Part shown: positions 23,975-35,533 of the stretch, in pieces
Layout: every line of letters begins with the position of its first letter
Position numbering within the stretch: position 1 is the stretch's first letter
Assembly (NCBI GenBank): GCA_002914805.1
Contig: JXTB01000014.1
Location: forward strand, 1,522,721-1,586,720
Origin: Parasponia andersonii
Lineage: Eukaryota; Streptophyta; Magnoliopsida; Rosales; Cannabaceae
DNA length: 64,000 nucleotides
Direction of reading: 5' to 3'
Made by a program: the position numbers and the translations under genes
Notes under the pieces: generated by a model
Database searches by the model: none
What the model was told of the DNA's origin: nothing
Seen by the model: the letters and a program-made list of their open reading frames with translations, nothing else

Positions 23975-24361
23975 TTAAATAGCCAACATTTTAGGAATCA
24001 GCACTAGCAGTGGGTGGAGATTTGTCTCAATAATAACAAAACTTAAACAAGAAATATATAGTATATTATGTATATAGAAGAAAAGAAAAGAAATTAGGAA
24101 AAACCAAAATACAAAGCATACGCACGCAAATTGCCAATTGGACCCCAGTTCGTACCAACAGGTATACATAGGCCCGCGCGAGCCGTAAATTGTGTGGTTA
24201 CCGATAACAAAAACCAAAAACAATAATAAAATAAAACAAGTCAAAATTACAATTGTGACTCCCACTACATGAGCTCTTAAAGCTCGAGATTCATGTGACG
24301 CTGATCTTTCGTCCCTCTTGTATTTTTCTTTCCAAAAACCTAAGCCAATTTTCTTACGCAC
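23975..24361 (-). CDS. Possible small membrane protein, doubtful
   Basis: A 128-codon open frame starts at 24361, divergent from the P450 gene. Its N-terminus is basic and charged (KEKYKRDERSASHESRALRA). Two hydrophobic segments follow at about residues 32-52 and 80-110. I do not recognise it. It could be a real small membrane protein sharing the intergenic promoter region, but AT-rich DNA often yields such hydrophobic frames by chance. Confidence 0.2.
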   Translation of the reverse strand: MRKKIGLGFWKEKYKRDERSASHESRALRAHVVGVTIVILTCFILLLFLVFVIGNHTIYGSRGPMYTCWYELGSNWQFACVCFVFWFFLISFLFFYIHNILYISCLSFVIIETNLHPLLVLIPKMLAI

Positions 24362-24444
24362 AAAAGTAGATCACCGCTGAAATGGCCGGTTCTCTTCTTA
24401 CAGACACACACGTATGCCACACCTAAAACCCACACCCACATTAT

Positions 24445-24452
24445 TATAAATA
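24445..24452 (+). promoter_or_regulatory. TATA box of the P450 gene
   Basis: TATAAATA lies 109 bases upstream of ATG 24561, a usual distance for a plant core promoter with a short leader. Confidence 0.65.
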
Positions 24453-24560
24453 CACATAACACTCTTCGCTATCTTCTCATCCTTATCTTTCATTGAATGT
24501 TATCATATAGTATATAGCCCAACATTAGTACTACTGTTCCAATATAGGCTAAAGTACTAT

Positions 24561-26150
24561 ATGGTCATGTTTATGTTCATTTTTCTTATTATGTTCCTTT
24601 CTCTGTCTTTCTTGTTACTACTACTACTTATGCTCTCTTTCTTATTCTCACTATTAAGAAAATCATTGGTTATTTCTATCAACAATAGTAACAATTATGA
24701 GCCACTTTCGTACCCCATAATTGGCTGCCTAATCTCGTTCTACGAGAACCGCCGCCGTCTTCTCGATTGGTACACCGATCTGTTGTCGTGTTCGCCAAGC
24801 AAAACCATAGTCGTGCACCGGATCGGTGCGCCACGCACCGTCGTGACGGCCGACCCGACTAACGTGGAATACGTTCTCAAGACCAACTTCGCTAACTTCC
24901 CCAAAGGAAAGCCCTTCACCGAAATCCTTGGCGATCTTTTGGGGTGCGGGATATTCAACGTGGACGGCGAGTTATGGTCGACTCAGAGGAAACTCGCGAG
25001 TCACGAGTTCACGACCAGGTCACTAAGAGAGTTCGTGGTGAAGACGCTCGAGGAGGAAGTGAGAGACCGGCTGATCCCTCTTCTCGAGGAGGCTGCCCGA
25101 ACCGACACCGTTTTGGACTTGCAAGAGGTGTTGAAAAGATTCGCGTTCGACACGATTTGCAAAGTCTCCCTCGGTCACGACCCGTGTTGTCTTGACGTGT
25201 CACGACCCGTGCCGAGCCTCGTCCGCGCTTTCGAAAGCGCGGCCGAGATAAGCGCCAAGCGCGGAACCGCGCCGGTTTTCTTGATCTGGAAGGTTAAACG
25301 GTTGTTTCGAGTCGGGTCAGAGAAGAAGCTTCGAGAAGAACTCGGGCTAATTCGCGACTCGGTTTCGGAGATAATCAGGAACAAAAGGAAACTTCTAGAA
25401 GATACTAAATGCGAAAAAGGCGGCGGTGGCGGTAGTAGGGAAGGCGGAGATTTGCTCTCGAGGTTGTTGTTAGCCGGGCATGAGGAGGAGGTGGTGAGGG
25501 ACATGGTGATAAGCTTCATAATGGCGGGGCGTGACACGACTTCGGCGGCAATGACGTGGCTATTCTGGCTGCTTTCCGAGAATCGTGGAGCAGAGAAGCT
25601 CGTCCTTGATGAAATTCGCAAGCATGATAATAGTAAAACTAATAATGTACTGAGCTATGAGGCTTTGCAGGAGATGAATTTTTTGAAGGCTTGTTTGTGC
25701 GAGTCCATGAGGCTTTATCCACCCGTGCCTTGGGACTCGAAGCACGCCGGAAATGATGACGTGTTGCCCGACGGGACATTTGTACGAAAGGGTGATAGGG
25801 TGACATATTTTCCGTACGGGATGGGGAGGATGGAGGAGCTGTGGGGAAAGGACTGTTTGGAATTTAAACCGGACCGGTGGTTCGATGAACCGGGTGAGCC
25901 GAACTGGGCTTTGATGAAGTCGGTTAGCCCGTTTAAGTTTCCGGTTTTCCAGGCCGGTCCGAGGGTGTGTCTTGGGAAGGAGATGGCTTTCACTCAGATG
26001 AAGTACGTGGTGGCTTCCGTGTTGAGCCGGTTTGAGATTCGACCGGTGAGTTTGGACCGGCCGGTTTTTGTTCCTCTTTTGACGGCTCATATGGCCGATG
26101 GCCTTAGGGTTTCGGTTCGGAAAAGAGAAGTGGCTAGTAATATTAGTTAA
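24561..26150 (+). CDS. CYP94B: Cytochrome P450, CYP94B type (likely jasmonoyl-isoleucine 12-hydroxylase)
   Basis: This intact, intronless frame encodes 529 residues. An N-terminal hydrophobic anchor (residues 4-35) would fix it to the ER membrane. Motifs seen are the I-helix AGRDTTSA (322-329), the K-helix ESMR (381-384) with LYPPVPWDSKHA after it, FKPDRW, and the heme loop FQAGPRVCLGK with ligand Cys470. Blocks such as NFPKGKPFTEILGDLLG and GELWSTQRKLASHEFT match CYP94B proteins closely. CYP94B enzymes hydroxylate the jasmonate hormone conjugate JA-Ile at C-12 and so turn off signalling; substrate here is inferred from family. The linker near residues 285-300 is glycine-rich. A copia element begins 161 bases past the stop and may affect the 3' UTR. 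Confidence 0.95.
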   Translation: MVMFMFIFLIMFLSLSFLLLLLLMLSFLFSLLRKSLVISINNSNNYEPLSYPIIGCLISFYENRRRLLDWYTDLLSCSPSKTIVVHRIGAPRTVVTADPTNVEYVLKTNFANFPKGKPFTEILGDLLGCGIFNVDGELWSTQRKLASHEFTTRSLREFVVKTLEEEVRDRLIPLLEEAARTDTVLDLQEVLKRFAFDTICKVSLGHDPCCLDVSRPVPSLVRAFESAAEISAKRGTAPVFLIWKVKRLFRVGSEKKLREELGLIRDSVSEIIRNKRKLLEDTKCEKGGGGGSREGGDLLSRLLLAGHEEEVVRDMVISFIMAGRDTTSAAMTWLFWLLSENRGAEKLVLDEIRKHDNSKTNNVLSYEALQEMNFLKACLCESMRLYPPVPWDSKHAGNDDVLPDGTFVRKGDRVTYFPYGMGRMEELWGKDCLEFKPDRWFDEPGEPNWALMKSVSPFKFPVFQAGPRVCLGKEMAFTQMKYVVASVLSRFEIRPVSLDRPVFVPLLTAHMADGLRVSVRKREVASNIS

Positions 26151-26311
26151 TGTCATTTTACTTAGAGCACAAATAATTTGATGAGTATATATATGTAATG
26201 ATCTGATCACGTACTTAAGTACTACAAGTAGAAATGTATCAATATTTTAATACGTATCAATGTAATTTTGTAATTTCTTGTTGCTCTTTAAGGAGCATAC
26301 CGGATTTTATA

Positions 26312-26872
26312 CGTTAGGAGATTGGTTTTGCGGAAGCGATAACACATAGTTAAAATACGAATTGAGAAAATTTAGATAAAATGAAAAAAAAAAAAAGGCA
26401 TACAAAAGAATTAACGTGGTTCACTCAATTTAGGTTACGTCCACGGATAAAGCTGTGAAGAATTTCACTATAAAAATGAAATTACAACTCACTTCTCTCT
26501 AAATACAAAGAGAGAACAAATGAATATCTCTCTCTTGAAATAGGAGAAAACACTCTCTCTAAACAATTTAGGAGAAAACAAGTGGGACACTAAGAGGAAT
26601 TCCTAGGCTTAAATTCTCTCTTCGAAAGGAAAAGGATTTGGAATGAGATACTAAACAAGTGATGAAACCCTCTGTATTTATAGAACTTAAAAGGTGGTAT
26701 GAACATCATCTTTTACTATTGCTATTACAGCTGCACTTTTTACTATTGCTATTGCGGCTGCCCTTTAGACTATTCCTATTACGGCTGCTCTTTTACTATT
26801 CCTATTGCGGCTGCCTTTTCACTGTTTCTATTGCGACTGGTTGGTGAGCTGTAATTATTGATTTGTTCAACA
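26312..26872 (-). repeat. 3' LTR of the copia element
   Basis: It begins CGTTAGGAGATTGG (TG mutated to CG) and ends TTGTTCAACA on the plus strand. Near 26710-26830 a unit of about 27 bp (TTTACTATTGCTATTACGGC-like) is repeated about four times, a minisatellite also found in the other LTR. Confidence 0.9.
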
Positions 26873-26883
26873 TTCTCCCACTT
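26873..26883 (-). other. Polypurine tract of the copia element
   Basis: Minus strand AAGTGGGAGAA directly before the 3' LTR, a form common in plant copia elements. Confidence 0.85.
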
Positions 26884-26990
26884 GAAGACTTGATTTTAAT
26901 CATGTCCTCACACTTGATAAATCTCTCTTTTCTTCCCTTGTCAATTCTTCATGCTGCTTATATGTCTGCTAGGCCATATAAGGATCTACA

Positions 26991-29900
26991 TCATTGTAAC
27001 TTGTCAGTGTTGATTGGTTTGGTTAAAGCATCTGCTAGGTTCTCCTTTGTGTGAATCTTCTTCATGTCCATACTTCTATCTTCTACTACTTCTTGAACAA
27101 AGTGATATTGAACGCCAATGTGCTTTGTCCTAGATTACTTACAATGTGAAAGGCACTCTGACTGTCACAAAATAGAAGAATCTTTTTTTATTTGTGCCCG
27201 AGCTCCTCCAATAACCTTTGAATCCAAATAACCTCTTTACAAGCTTGTGTAGCTGCCATGTATTCTACTTCTATTGTCGATAGAGCCACAACAGTTTGCA
27301 GTTTCGAAACCCAGCTTACAGCTCTTTTTGCAAGAGTAAACACATAGCCTGTAATAGATTTTCATTTGTCAAGATCACCCACAAAATCTGAATCTACATA
27401 TCCTCTGACAGTTTATTTTGATCCTCCGTAACATAATACAGTATATGAGGTTCCTTTGATGTATCTCAGAATTCTCTTCACAGCATTCCAATGCTCTCCA
27501 CCAAGATTCGCCATATATCGACTAACTGCTCCTATTGCTTATGCAATGTCTGGTCTTGTACATATCATAGTGAACATTAGGCTTCCTACTGCTGATGCAT
27601 ACGGTACTTGAGACATCTCCATCCTCTCTGCTTCATTGCTAGGACACATCCCAGAGGATAAATTGAAGTTAACAGGAAGTAGGGTAGAAGTTGACTTACA
27701 ATCTTGCATATTGAAGCGGCACAAGATTTTCTTTAAATAATTCTTCTGAGAAAGCCGAATCTTCCTGTTACCTCTATCTCGGTGAATTTGCATCCCTAGA
27801 ATCTTGTTTACTAGTCCCAAGTCCTTCATATCAAATTCCCTAGCTAACTGTGCCTTCAATTCTTGGATTTTACTTTTGTTAGGGCCCGCTACCAACATGT
27901 CATCCACGTACAATAATAAGATAATGAAGTCACTATCTTCATCAAACCTTCTGAAGTATGTGCAGTGGTTTGAACTGAATCTGTTGTACCCAAGGCTTAT
28001 GATGAAGGAATCAAATCTCTTATACCAATACATCGGCACTTGTTTGAGACCGTATAGAGATTTATTCAACCTGCAAACCAAGTTCTCCTTGCCTGTTTCA
28101 GCAAAACCTTTTGGTTGGAGCATATAAATCTCTTATTCAAGTTCTCTATGAAGAAAAGTAGTTTTCACATCTAGCTGCTCTAGATGTAGGTCAAACGTAG
28201 CACACATTGCCAGAAGCATTCTAACTGTTGTTAATCGAACTATAGGTGAAAATATCTTATTGAAGTCAATACCTTCTTTCTGAGTATATCCCTTTACCAC
28301 TAATCTCGCACGATACCGCTCCATTTGATCATTGCTATCACGCTTGATCTTGTAGACCCGTTTGTTGCCAATAGCCTTCTTTCTTTGTGTTAGCAAAACA
28401 AGATCCCATGTCTTGTTTTTGTGGAGGGTTTCAATCTCTTCTTACATTATTGTCATTCATAGGGATACATCCGCGCTTTTGGTAGCCTCATGGAAAATTG
28501 TTGGCTCTCCATCCTCTGTTAGAAGACAGTATGCAATATTGCTCTCAGTGATATAATCCAAGTACCATGCCGGTGTTCTTCTCTCACGAGTTAACCGATG
28601 AATTTCAGAAGTCTCTTTCTCGACTGGTTCTTCTACTTCGTACTCTGGTGCTACTTCAGAAGAATCTGAATCTTCAGTATTCTTTTCTACCTGAACTGTA
28701 GTAGTTTTTGGTCTGCTATCGTCTCCCTTCTCTTGCAGTTTATTCTCTACAAATATCACATCTCTGCTGATGACAACTTTATGGGCAGTGGGATTCTATA
28801 AGCGATATCCTTTGACTCCATCAACATATCCCAATAGTACACACCTTCTGGACTTTGAATCCAGTTTTATGATTTCTTGAGCGTTATACATCACGTAAAC
28901 AGGACATCCAAACATATGTAAACGAGAATAATCAGCTGGCTTACTAGTCCACATCTCCATTGGTGTTTTCAGATCAATCGCTATTGATGGAGATCAATTA
29001 ATCACATAACAGGCAGTTTTGACTGCTTCTGCCCAGAATGTCCTAGGTAGACCTCCAGCTTTCAACATTGCTCTTGTTCTTTCCAATAAGGTTCTATTCA
29101 TCCGCTCTGCCACTTCATTTTGTTGAAGAGTGTACGCCACTGTGAACTGCCTCTTGATATCTTCTTGTGGACAGAAGTTATCAAATTCATTGCTTGTATA
29201 TCCTCCTTCATTGTCCGTTCTTAAACACTTAATCTTTTCTCTATATTCAAGCTCTATCCGTGGTTTGGATATTTTAAAGACTGAAAACACATTTGTCTTC
29301 CTCTTGGTAGGATACACCCAATATCTCCTGGAGTGATCATCAATAAAAGATACAAAGTATCTAGCTCCTTCTAAGGATATTACCAGTGCTTACCAAACAT
29401 CAGAATGAACCAAGTTTAGAACTTTTTTACTTCTAGAACTAGATGTGCTAAACTTTAATCTATACTGCTTGCTTGTGACACAATGCTCACAAAAGAATAA
29501 AGATACCTTTGTGAGACCAGGAAGCAACCTCCATTCAGAGAGAATCTTCAAGCCTCATTCCGATATATGGCCAAGCTTACGATGCCACATCATCGTTGAT
29601 TCTTCTCTAGAATTTGTTGAAGTAACTGATGCATGCACTTCCATCAATGTATCTCCTTTAAGCATGTATAGATTCACTGCAATTTTCTCTGCCTTCATTA
29701 CTACAAGCGCGCCCTTCATAATCTTCATGATCCCATTCTCGACACGAGTTTTGCAACCAAGGTTATCTAATTATCCCAAAGATAATAGATTTTTCTTCAG
29801 ACCCTTCATATGTCGCACCTCTTGAATAGTATGAATAGTGTCATCGTACATCTTTATCTTGATAGTACCAATCCCAGCGATCTCTAAGGCATGATCATTA

Positions 29901-30869
29901 CCCATGAATACAGATCATCCAGAGACAAGTTCATATATATGAAACCATTCTTTATGAGAAGTCATATGCCATATTGCTCCCGAATCCACTAACCAAACAT
30001 CAGTGAGCTGTCGTCTGTCCTTAGAAATTATTGCTGCTTCACTATATAGGATTTCTCCATCATCTGAAGTATTTGCAACATTCCCCTGAGCATTTGATGA
30101 CTCGGGGTCCTTCCCTCTGAAATCTCTATTCTTCTTGAGTTGCCAACACTCCCTTTTGACGTACCCTTTCTTACCACAGTGATAACACTTGACATTCTTC
30201 TTATTTCTTGACTTTGATCTACCATGATTCTGACTCCCACGGGGGATACGTTTCGTTGATCTCCCTCTCATTGTCAAAGCCTCTACTTGCTGTGAACTTG
30301 CTAATCTGTCTTCCTTATTCTTACGCCGATTTTTTTCTTCGAGAACAGCAGCTGTAAGATCGTTGAAAACTAGAGTTGTAGCATTGCTGGTCATATTTAT
30401 GGTCAATTGATCATACGAATCAGGTAGACTTTGAAGAAAGATTTTTGCACGTTCATCATCCTCTATTTTATGCTCCATTGGTGTGAGCTATGAGAATAAA
30501 GTATTAAGGGTATTGATGTGGTCGGTCACCATTGTTAATTCTGCCAACCGAAGCGTATAAAGCCTTCTCTTCAAGAAAATTTTGTTGTAAAGCGACTTGG
30601 CCTGATACAACTTTGTCAGTGTATCCCATATCTCATTGGCTGACTTCTTCTCCTTAATGCTCGACAAAACTCCATCTGCTAGCGCCAGATATAAGTTAGT
30701 GACAGCATTGCTATCCTTCTCGTCCCACCTTTTATTATTAGTAATCTCAGCAGACCTTTCTCCAATTGCTGCTAGGCAATTATTTTTTTCTCAAGATTGC
30801 CTTTATCTTAATTTTCCACAAAGAGAAATTACTTCCATTAAACTTCTCAATATCAAATTTTGCCGCCAT
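26991..30869 (-). pseudogene. Copia gag-pol polyprotein, degenerate
   Basis: The frame starts at ATG 30869 (MAAKFDIEKFNGSNFSLWK) and a one-base shift in an A-run near 30790 breaks it early. Recognisable parts are a gag zinc knuckle (CYHCGKKGYVKREC), protease (WLVDSGAIWHMTS), integrase (about 28994-29317; CLRTDNEGGYTSNEF, QQNEVAERMNRT), reverse transcriptase (about 27539-28396; LYGLKQVPMYWYKRF, YVDDMLVAG) and RNase H ending ENLADALTKPINTDKLQ before the stop at 26991-26993. The protein would build particles and carry out copying and insertion; stops and shifts between blocks make this copy inactive. Confidence 0.92.
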
Positions 30870-30933
30870 TTTTGTTCACCACGATTTGTTCAGTTACCAC
30901 CGTTTCACTATATGTGAACAGTACTCCAACCAA

Positions 30934-30947
30934 TGGCACTGATACCA
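30934..30947 (-). other. Primer-binding site of the copia element
   Basis: Minus strand TGGTATCAGTGCCA follows the 5' LTR after one base and matches the initiator methionine tRNA site (TGGTATCAGAGC) with one change. Confidence 0.85.
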
Positions 30948-30948
30948 C

Positions 30949-31507
30949 TGTTAGGAGATCGGCTTTGCAGAAACGATAACACACAGCTAAAATACAAGTT
31001 GAGAAAATTTGGATAAAATGAAAAAAATAAGGCATACAAAAGAATTAAAGTTGTTCACCCAATTTAGGCTACGTCCACGGATAAGGCTGTGAAGAATTTT
31101 ACTATGAAAAGGAGATTACAACTCACTTCTCTCTAAATACAAGGAGAGAACAAATGAACATCTCTCTCTTGAAATAGGAGAAAATACTCTCTCTAAATAA
31201 TTTAGGAGAAAACAAGTGGGACACTAAGAGGAATTCCTAGACTTGAATTCTCTCTTAGAAAGGAAGAGGATTTAGAATGGGATACTAAACAAGTGATGAA
31301 GCCCTCCGTATTTATAGAACTTGAAAGGTGGTGTGAACACCATCTTTTACTATTGCTATTACGGCTGCTCTTTTCACTATTACTATTGCGGCTGCCCTTT
31401 TTACTATTCCTATTGCGGCTGCCTTTTTTACTATTCCTATTGCGGTTACCTTTTCACTGTTCTTATTGTAGTTGATTGGTGAGCTGCAATTGTTGATTTG
31501 TTCAACA
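30949..31507 (-). repeat. 5' LTR of the copia element
   Basis: It begins TGTTAGGAGATCGG and ends TTGTTCAACA on the plus strand, with the same internal minisatellite as the other LTR. Confidence 0.9.
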
Positions 31508-31512
31508 TTATA

Positions 31513-33270
31513 TATGTCTACGTACATTTTATTTTTTATTTTTAATAGATTTATACGTACGAATTTTAAACCTTGACTTTGCTTCTTTTCATCGTGCATG
31601 TTCAAGATATTTTTAATTAAGAGATAGACCCTACATGATTGGAAATGAATTTTTTACGTTCTCGATGAAAATGCACGAAATATCACAGATTTCTAAAATG
31701 ATCGATATCAAAATTTGTTTTACTAATTATAGTATAGACTCTAACACGTTCGTGATTAAGTTTCGATATTACCGTGCCATAATATTAATTACAAGGTACG
31801 AAACAACATTTTTCATGCGCATTTATTAAATTATATTAAATTTTTTAAAAACCAAAAAATCACAAAATTTACTCCATAAAAGTTACAAGAGGATCCAAAT
31901 ACAAGACAAGAGAAGTGAGTGAAACTTTCTATCACATATTTTCGTACCTACCCAATAAAATCTTATGAATTGTTAGTCCTAAATTTTAGTAACTATATTT
32001 ACTTTCAATGTTAAGATCTAGAATTCAATTCCTCTATTTTTAATGTATAAAAAAAGTAAAGAAAAACCTTATTAATTGGTTTAAAATATAGAAGACAATT
32101 TCTTTCAAAAACTATATAAATATATAGATATATATATATAAATAGAAGACAGTATATATAAATACATTTATATATATATATATATAATTTATGCGATGTG
32201 ATCTGTCAAGAAAGCAGTCTATATGATTTATTTTCACTAATCCCCGAATGTGATACACAATTAAATATTATTTTACCCCATGGTGCTTTGCCCTCTAATT
32301 TCTTACGTTTTACCAATTGTATGTGTATTAATAGTATTTGCAATCAACTATGTGATCTCGTAGTTTTCCTATTAACAGCTTACATTTATTTCGGTCAAAT
32401 TCAGAAACCTTTCTACTTTTAAGAAAGAAGGAAGTTCAAAATTGAAAATTGATTATTTAGGATGTAGACTAGACGGAATACGCATTTTACATTTTACTCT
32501 TTCTTATATGTCAGCCAAGAAAACAAAGAATATCACCGAAAAAAAATGAAAACAAACAAATAGCCAAAAGAAGAGGCAGAGTGGGATGAAACAAAATGAA
32601 ATAGAATGGAATTAAAATTGATACTTATAAAATAGTTAAAGAGTTCTCTAGATCCATCTCCCATGCACACTAGTAGAGTAGGATGTTTATCTATTCTTTA
32701 TCAATACGAAACCAATATTAACAGTTACATTTCAGTCTAATCCTTATAGAATAGATTATATCATTTAATTCTAATTGAAATTGGTTTTTTCTATTAATAA
32801 GGAATAAAAAAAAAAAAATCTCTATGTACTCGCCCTATATTGACAAATACTATAACATATGAATGCCATTTTCCAATATACACGCCAAAGATTAAAGAAA
32901 ATTTAGAAGTCATATAATGATTTGTGGTAATGTAGTAATTTCATTCTGGGACAGTAAGAACAAGCAGTAAAAATACAGACGTAATACTAAAAGATCAAGA
33001 AATGGCATGTTTAGTGATGTATGTTTCCGTGGAAATTGCGTAGGGGAAGTGGCAACTATATAATAATTAATTCTATGGGTTCATCTTAACTTTTCTATTC
33101 TTTAAGAAAATAAGTTAATTGATGCCATTATATATATTTTGAATTTCTGAAAAAATATAACGGTCGAATGAGAGATCAGATAAATATTCATATACATAAT
33201 TAAATAATTGAGCTTATGAAAATGGTGGAGTATATATATATATATATATAAAATAACGTAGTTGCCCATA
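31513..33270. other. AT-rich intergenic sequence
   Basis: Only (TA)n tracts (near 32131-32187 and 33231-33250) and poly-A runs are evident. No coding region or element boundary was recognised. Confidence 0.5.
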
Positions 33271-33275
33271 GATAA

Positions 33276-34112
33276 TGTTGGAGTTGTTCTTATCAACTGT
33301 CCATGTATTTTCAAATTGTTGATGTTGGTCCTACTAACTGTCCACGTGTCCAAACTATTGGTGTTGTTCCTACCAACTGTCCACGTGTCCTCTCTATCTC
33401 AGGATGCTTTTGATCTCACTTCGGATCGATGAGGCGGGGGTGGCCACCTGTAAAGATTCTCCAATGCTTAAGTCAGATATTTGCTCCCGAGATTGAATAA
33501 CAAAGACTAAGTTTTTTTGTTCGTAAAGTTTTTTGTCTATCTATCTCTGTCTATTTTTCGGGGGAGATGTATGGTATATATATATAATCCTGGAACCGAA
33601 AACCTGCCAACTCTCAATCACAGGATCGAGTACCATTTTCTCATCATGACTTATTCCGTAAATTACGGGACGTGGTTACCATAATCCCCCTTTGCATTGT
33701 CGTGATCTGCTTTCCACCGTCCCTTATAATGCGAACTTGGCAAAAGCGAGACTTTGACAACTCGCCGTCCTGTCTAGACTGTTTGCCTAATGCGCACACC
33801 TATCCAAGATCGCATTGAATGCCCTATCTGAGTCTGGAGCGGCGCGCTGCCCCTAATAATCTCCTGGCGGAAGACCCTCGAGGATTCTGATCCTCAGTTG
33901 TCGAGGCAAGAATTAGATTGGACTGAACCCGTCCAAGGTCTGAGATGGATTCGGCCCTGACCTGCGACAACCAACGGGCCCAAGTCGTATCACGTGCGAC
34001 TTATGTGGCTTTCAAGTGGCCTTCCTGAACACGTATCGAACGCTATATCCCCTGTCATCTGTTCCGCCACTTAATCATCCACGTAGCGCACGATCTATAT
34101 GCGAGCCTCACA
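33276..34112 (-). mobile_element. Solo LTR related to the Tat-type element
   Basis: The segment begins TGTTGGAGTTGTTC and ends GCGAGCCTCACA. Its core (AGGCGGGGGTGGCCACCTG, then ATGCTTAAGTCAG) matches the LTRs at 10.6 and 21.3 kb in the same orientation, but overall divergence is high. Flanking 5-mers are GATAA and TATAA, one change apart. Near 33290-33385 the phrase CAACTGTCCACGTGTCC is repeated three times. No internal domain follows, so this is a recombined solo LTR. Confidence 0.8.
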
Positions 34113-34245
34113 TATAAGCTTAAAGATTTTCACAGCCAATAGAGGTAGTGCATTAAAATTATTCAGCCACTAGAAAGGGAAGGGTTCGTATATACCAATA
34201 TATACTTGGCTGAAAAATTGTCTTCCTCTTAAATTGATTTTAAAA

Positions 34246-34416
34246 TAAACGTACAAGTGCTCGACAGAATATATGGTACTGTACCAAAATCCAATTTAAA
34301 AACAAACGTACAAGTGCTCGACAGAATATATGGTACGGTACCAAAATCCAATTTAAAAACAAACGTACAGGTGCTCGACAGAATATATGGTACGGTACCA
34401 AAGTCCAAAACGTTTC
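34246..34416. repeat. Three tandem copies of a 57-bp unit
   Basis: GTGCTCGACAGAATATATGG starts at 34257, 34314 and 34371. Two of the copies contain the near-palindrome GGTACGGTACC; the first has GGTACTGTACC. As 57 is a multiple of three, a minus-strand frame repeats a 19-residue block (DFGTVPYILSSTCTFVFKL), which I take as a by-product. Confidence 0.9.
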
Positions 34417-34678
34417 TCTTTTGACCAAACAAAGTAACTAAAGAAGTTCCACGTACCCATGCGATCAGATATATCTAATATATGTAGCGAATGCAACATT
34501 ATTGCGCTAGATATTCATTTGTTTTGCTCGACAGAATATATGGTACGGTACCAAAATCCAAAACGTTTCTCTTTTGACCAAACAAAGTAACTAAAGAAGT
34601 TCCATGTACCCATGCGATCAGATATATCTAATATATGTAGCGAATGCAACATTATTGCGCTAGATATTAATTTGTTTT
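34373..34678. repeat. Tandem duplication of 153 bp
   Basis: The segment from GCTCGACAGAATATATGG at 34373 recurs at 34526 with very few changes and includes the last 57-bp unit. Near identity shows a recent event. Confidence 0.92.
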
Positions 34679-35533
34679 CAGTTTAATTTATCTTTTTGAT
34701 ATAATTGCTAGATATTTGCTTAAATTAAACCCGACTGTGTATGAAATTGACTATTTGAGGCATATGTGTTATATGAGGCCTCTTTTTTTTTTTTCATTTT
34801 GGACAAAAATTTGACTTTGTGGTACACGTAAAAGCCGTACTGTCTCCATGTAGAACTTAAATGCGACAGTCTTATTCATTTATTTTCATATGTTTTTCAA
34901 TTTTGGCATAGCTAGTACTTTATAGCCATAGAGGCTCAATTATTTATTTATGGACTTTATTCAATCAGTATTTATCAAGCAATTGAGACTCATAATATTT
35001 GGGCTGCAAACTGAACGCAAAAGCCTCCAAATTAGAAGAAAAAGGTTAGTCTAAAAGGATTTTTGTGCATGAGTATCAACAATAATAATGTTTCATGGAC
35101 GAGATTTTCTTTCCTCAAGCAAACAAAGCTTGAATCAAAGTATGTATGATTCAATCTCCTAATTGCAAGGGCTAAGTGGACCTCCAAAAAAAAAATTGCA
35201 AAAGAAAAGTGGCCTAGGAAGTTCCCGGATGAGACTTGGCCGAAACAAAAAAAGACGACAAAATATCTTTCTTTTTATGATCAATGAATCAGTCATCTAA
35301 ACACTGCTAAACAACAGTCAGTCAGCTAATGAAATTTTACTAAAGCATTTTTCCTCCTCGCCACCTACATGTTGTACCATCAAATCAATCAAAGGACACT
35401 TAAATTATTCCTACAAAAAGCTCATGATTATCGAAATAGACAGGAACAAAAACAAAACAAGGGATATTAACCATCAGTATAATCCTATCCTACAAAGTCT
35501 GTGATCGGTTGCTAAGAGGTTACCAATCCTTAT
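34679..35533. other. Intergenic sequence, 3' flank of the SWP73 gene
   Basis: AT-rich DNA with no recognised gene. The last 100-200 bases next to 35534 should include the SWP73 3' UTR. Confidence 0.5.

Larger units (their letters stand above)
26312..31507 (-). mobile_element. Ty1/copia LTR retrotransposon, degenerate (5.2 kb)
   Basis: LTRs of 561 and 559 bp flank the element, and TTATA is duplicated exactly at 26307-26311 and 31508-31512. On the minus strand the order is gag, protease, integrase, reverse transcriptase, RNase H, the copia order. A primer site (TGGTATCAGTGCCA) and polypurine tract (AAGTGGGAGAA) sit at the expected ends. By eye the first 255 bp of the LTRs differ at roughly 24 sites. 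Coding frames are broken. The style of the RT and RNase H blocks suggests a Tork/TNT1-like lineage, with moderate confidence. Confidence 0.93.

Noticed and set aside
25560..26210. A 216-codon open frame antisense to the P450
   Set aside because: It is the shadow of a GC-rich, strongly conserved coding region on the other strand and has no recognisable domain.
26659..26847. Leucine-rich open frame in the copia LTR (and its twin at 31293-31475)
   Set aside because: It is a translation of the LTR minisatellite, present in both LTRs.
34229..34432. Repeated 19-residue protein-like block, also direct repeats that could suggest a CRISPR array
   Set aside because: The repeats abut with no unique spacers and the DNA is from a plant. 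The frame repeats because the unit is 57 bases.
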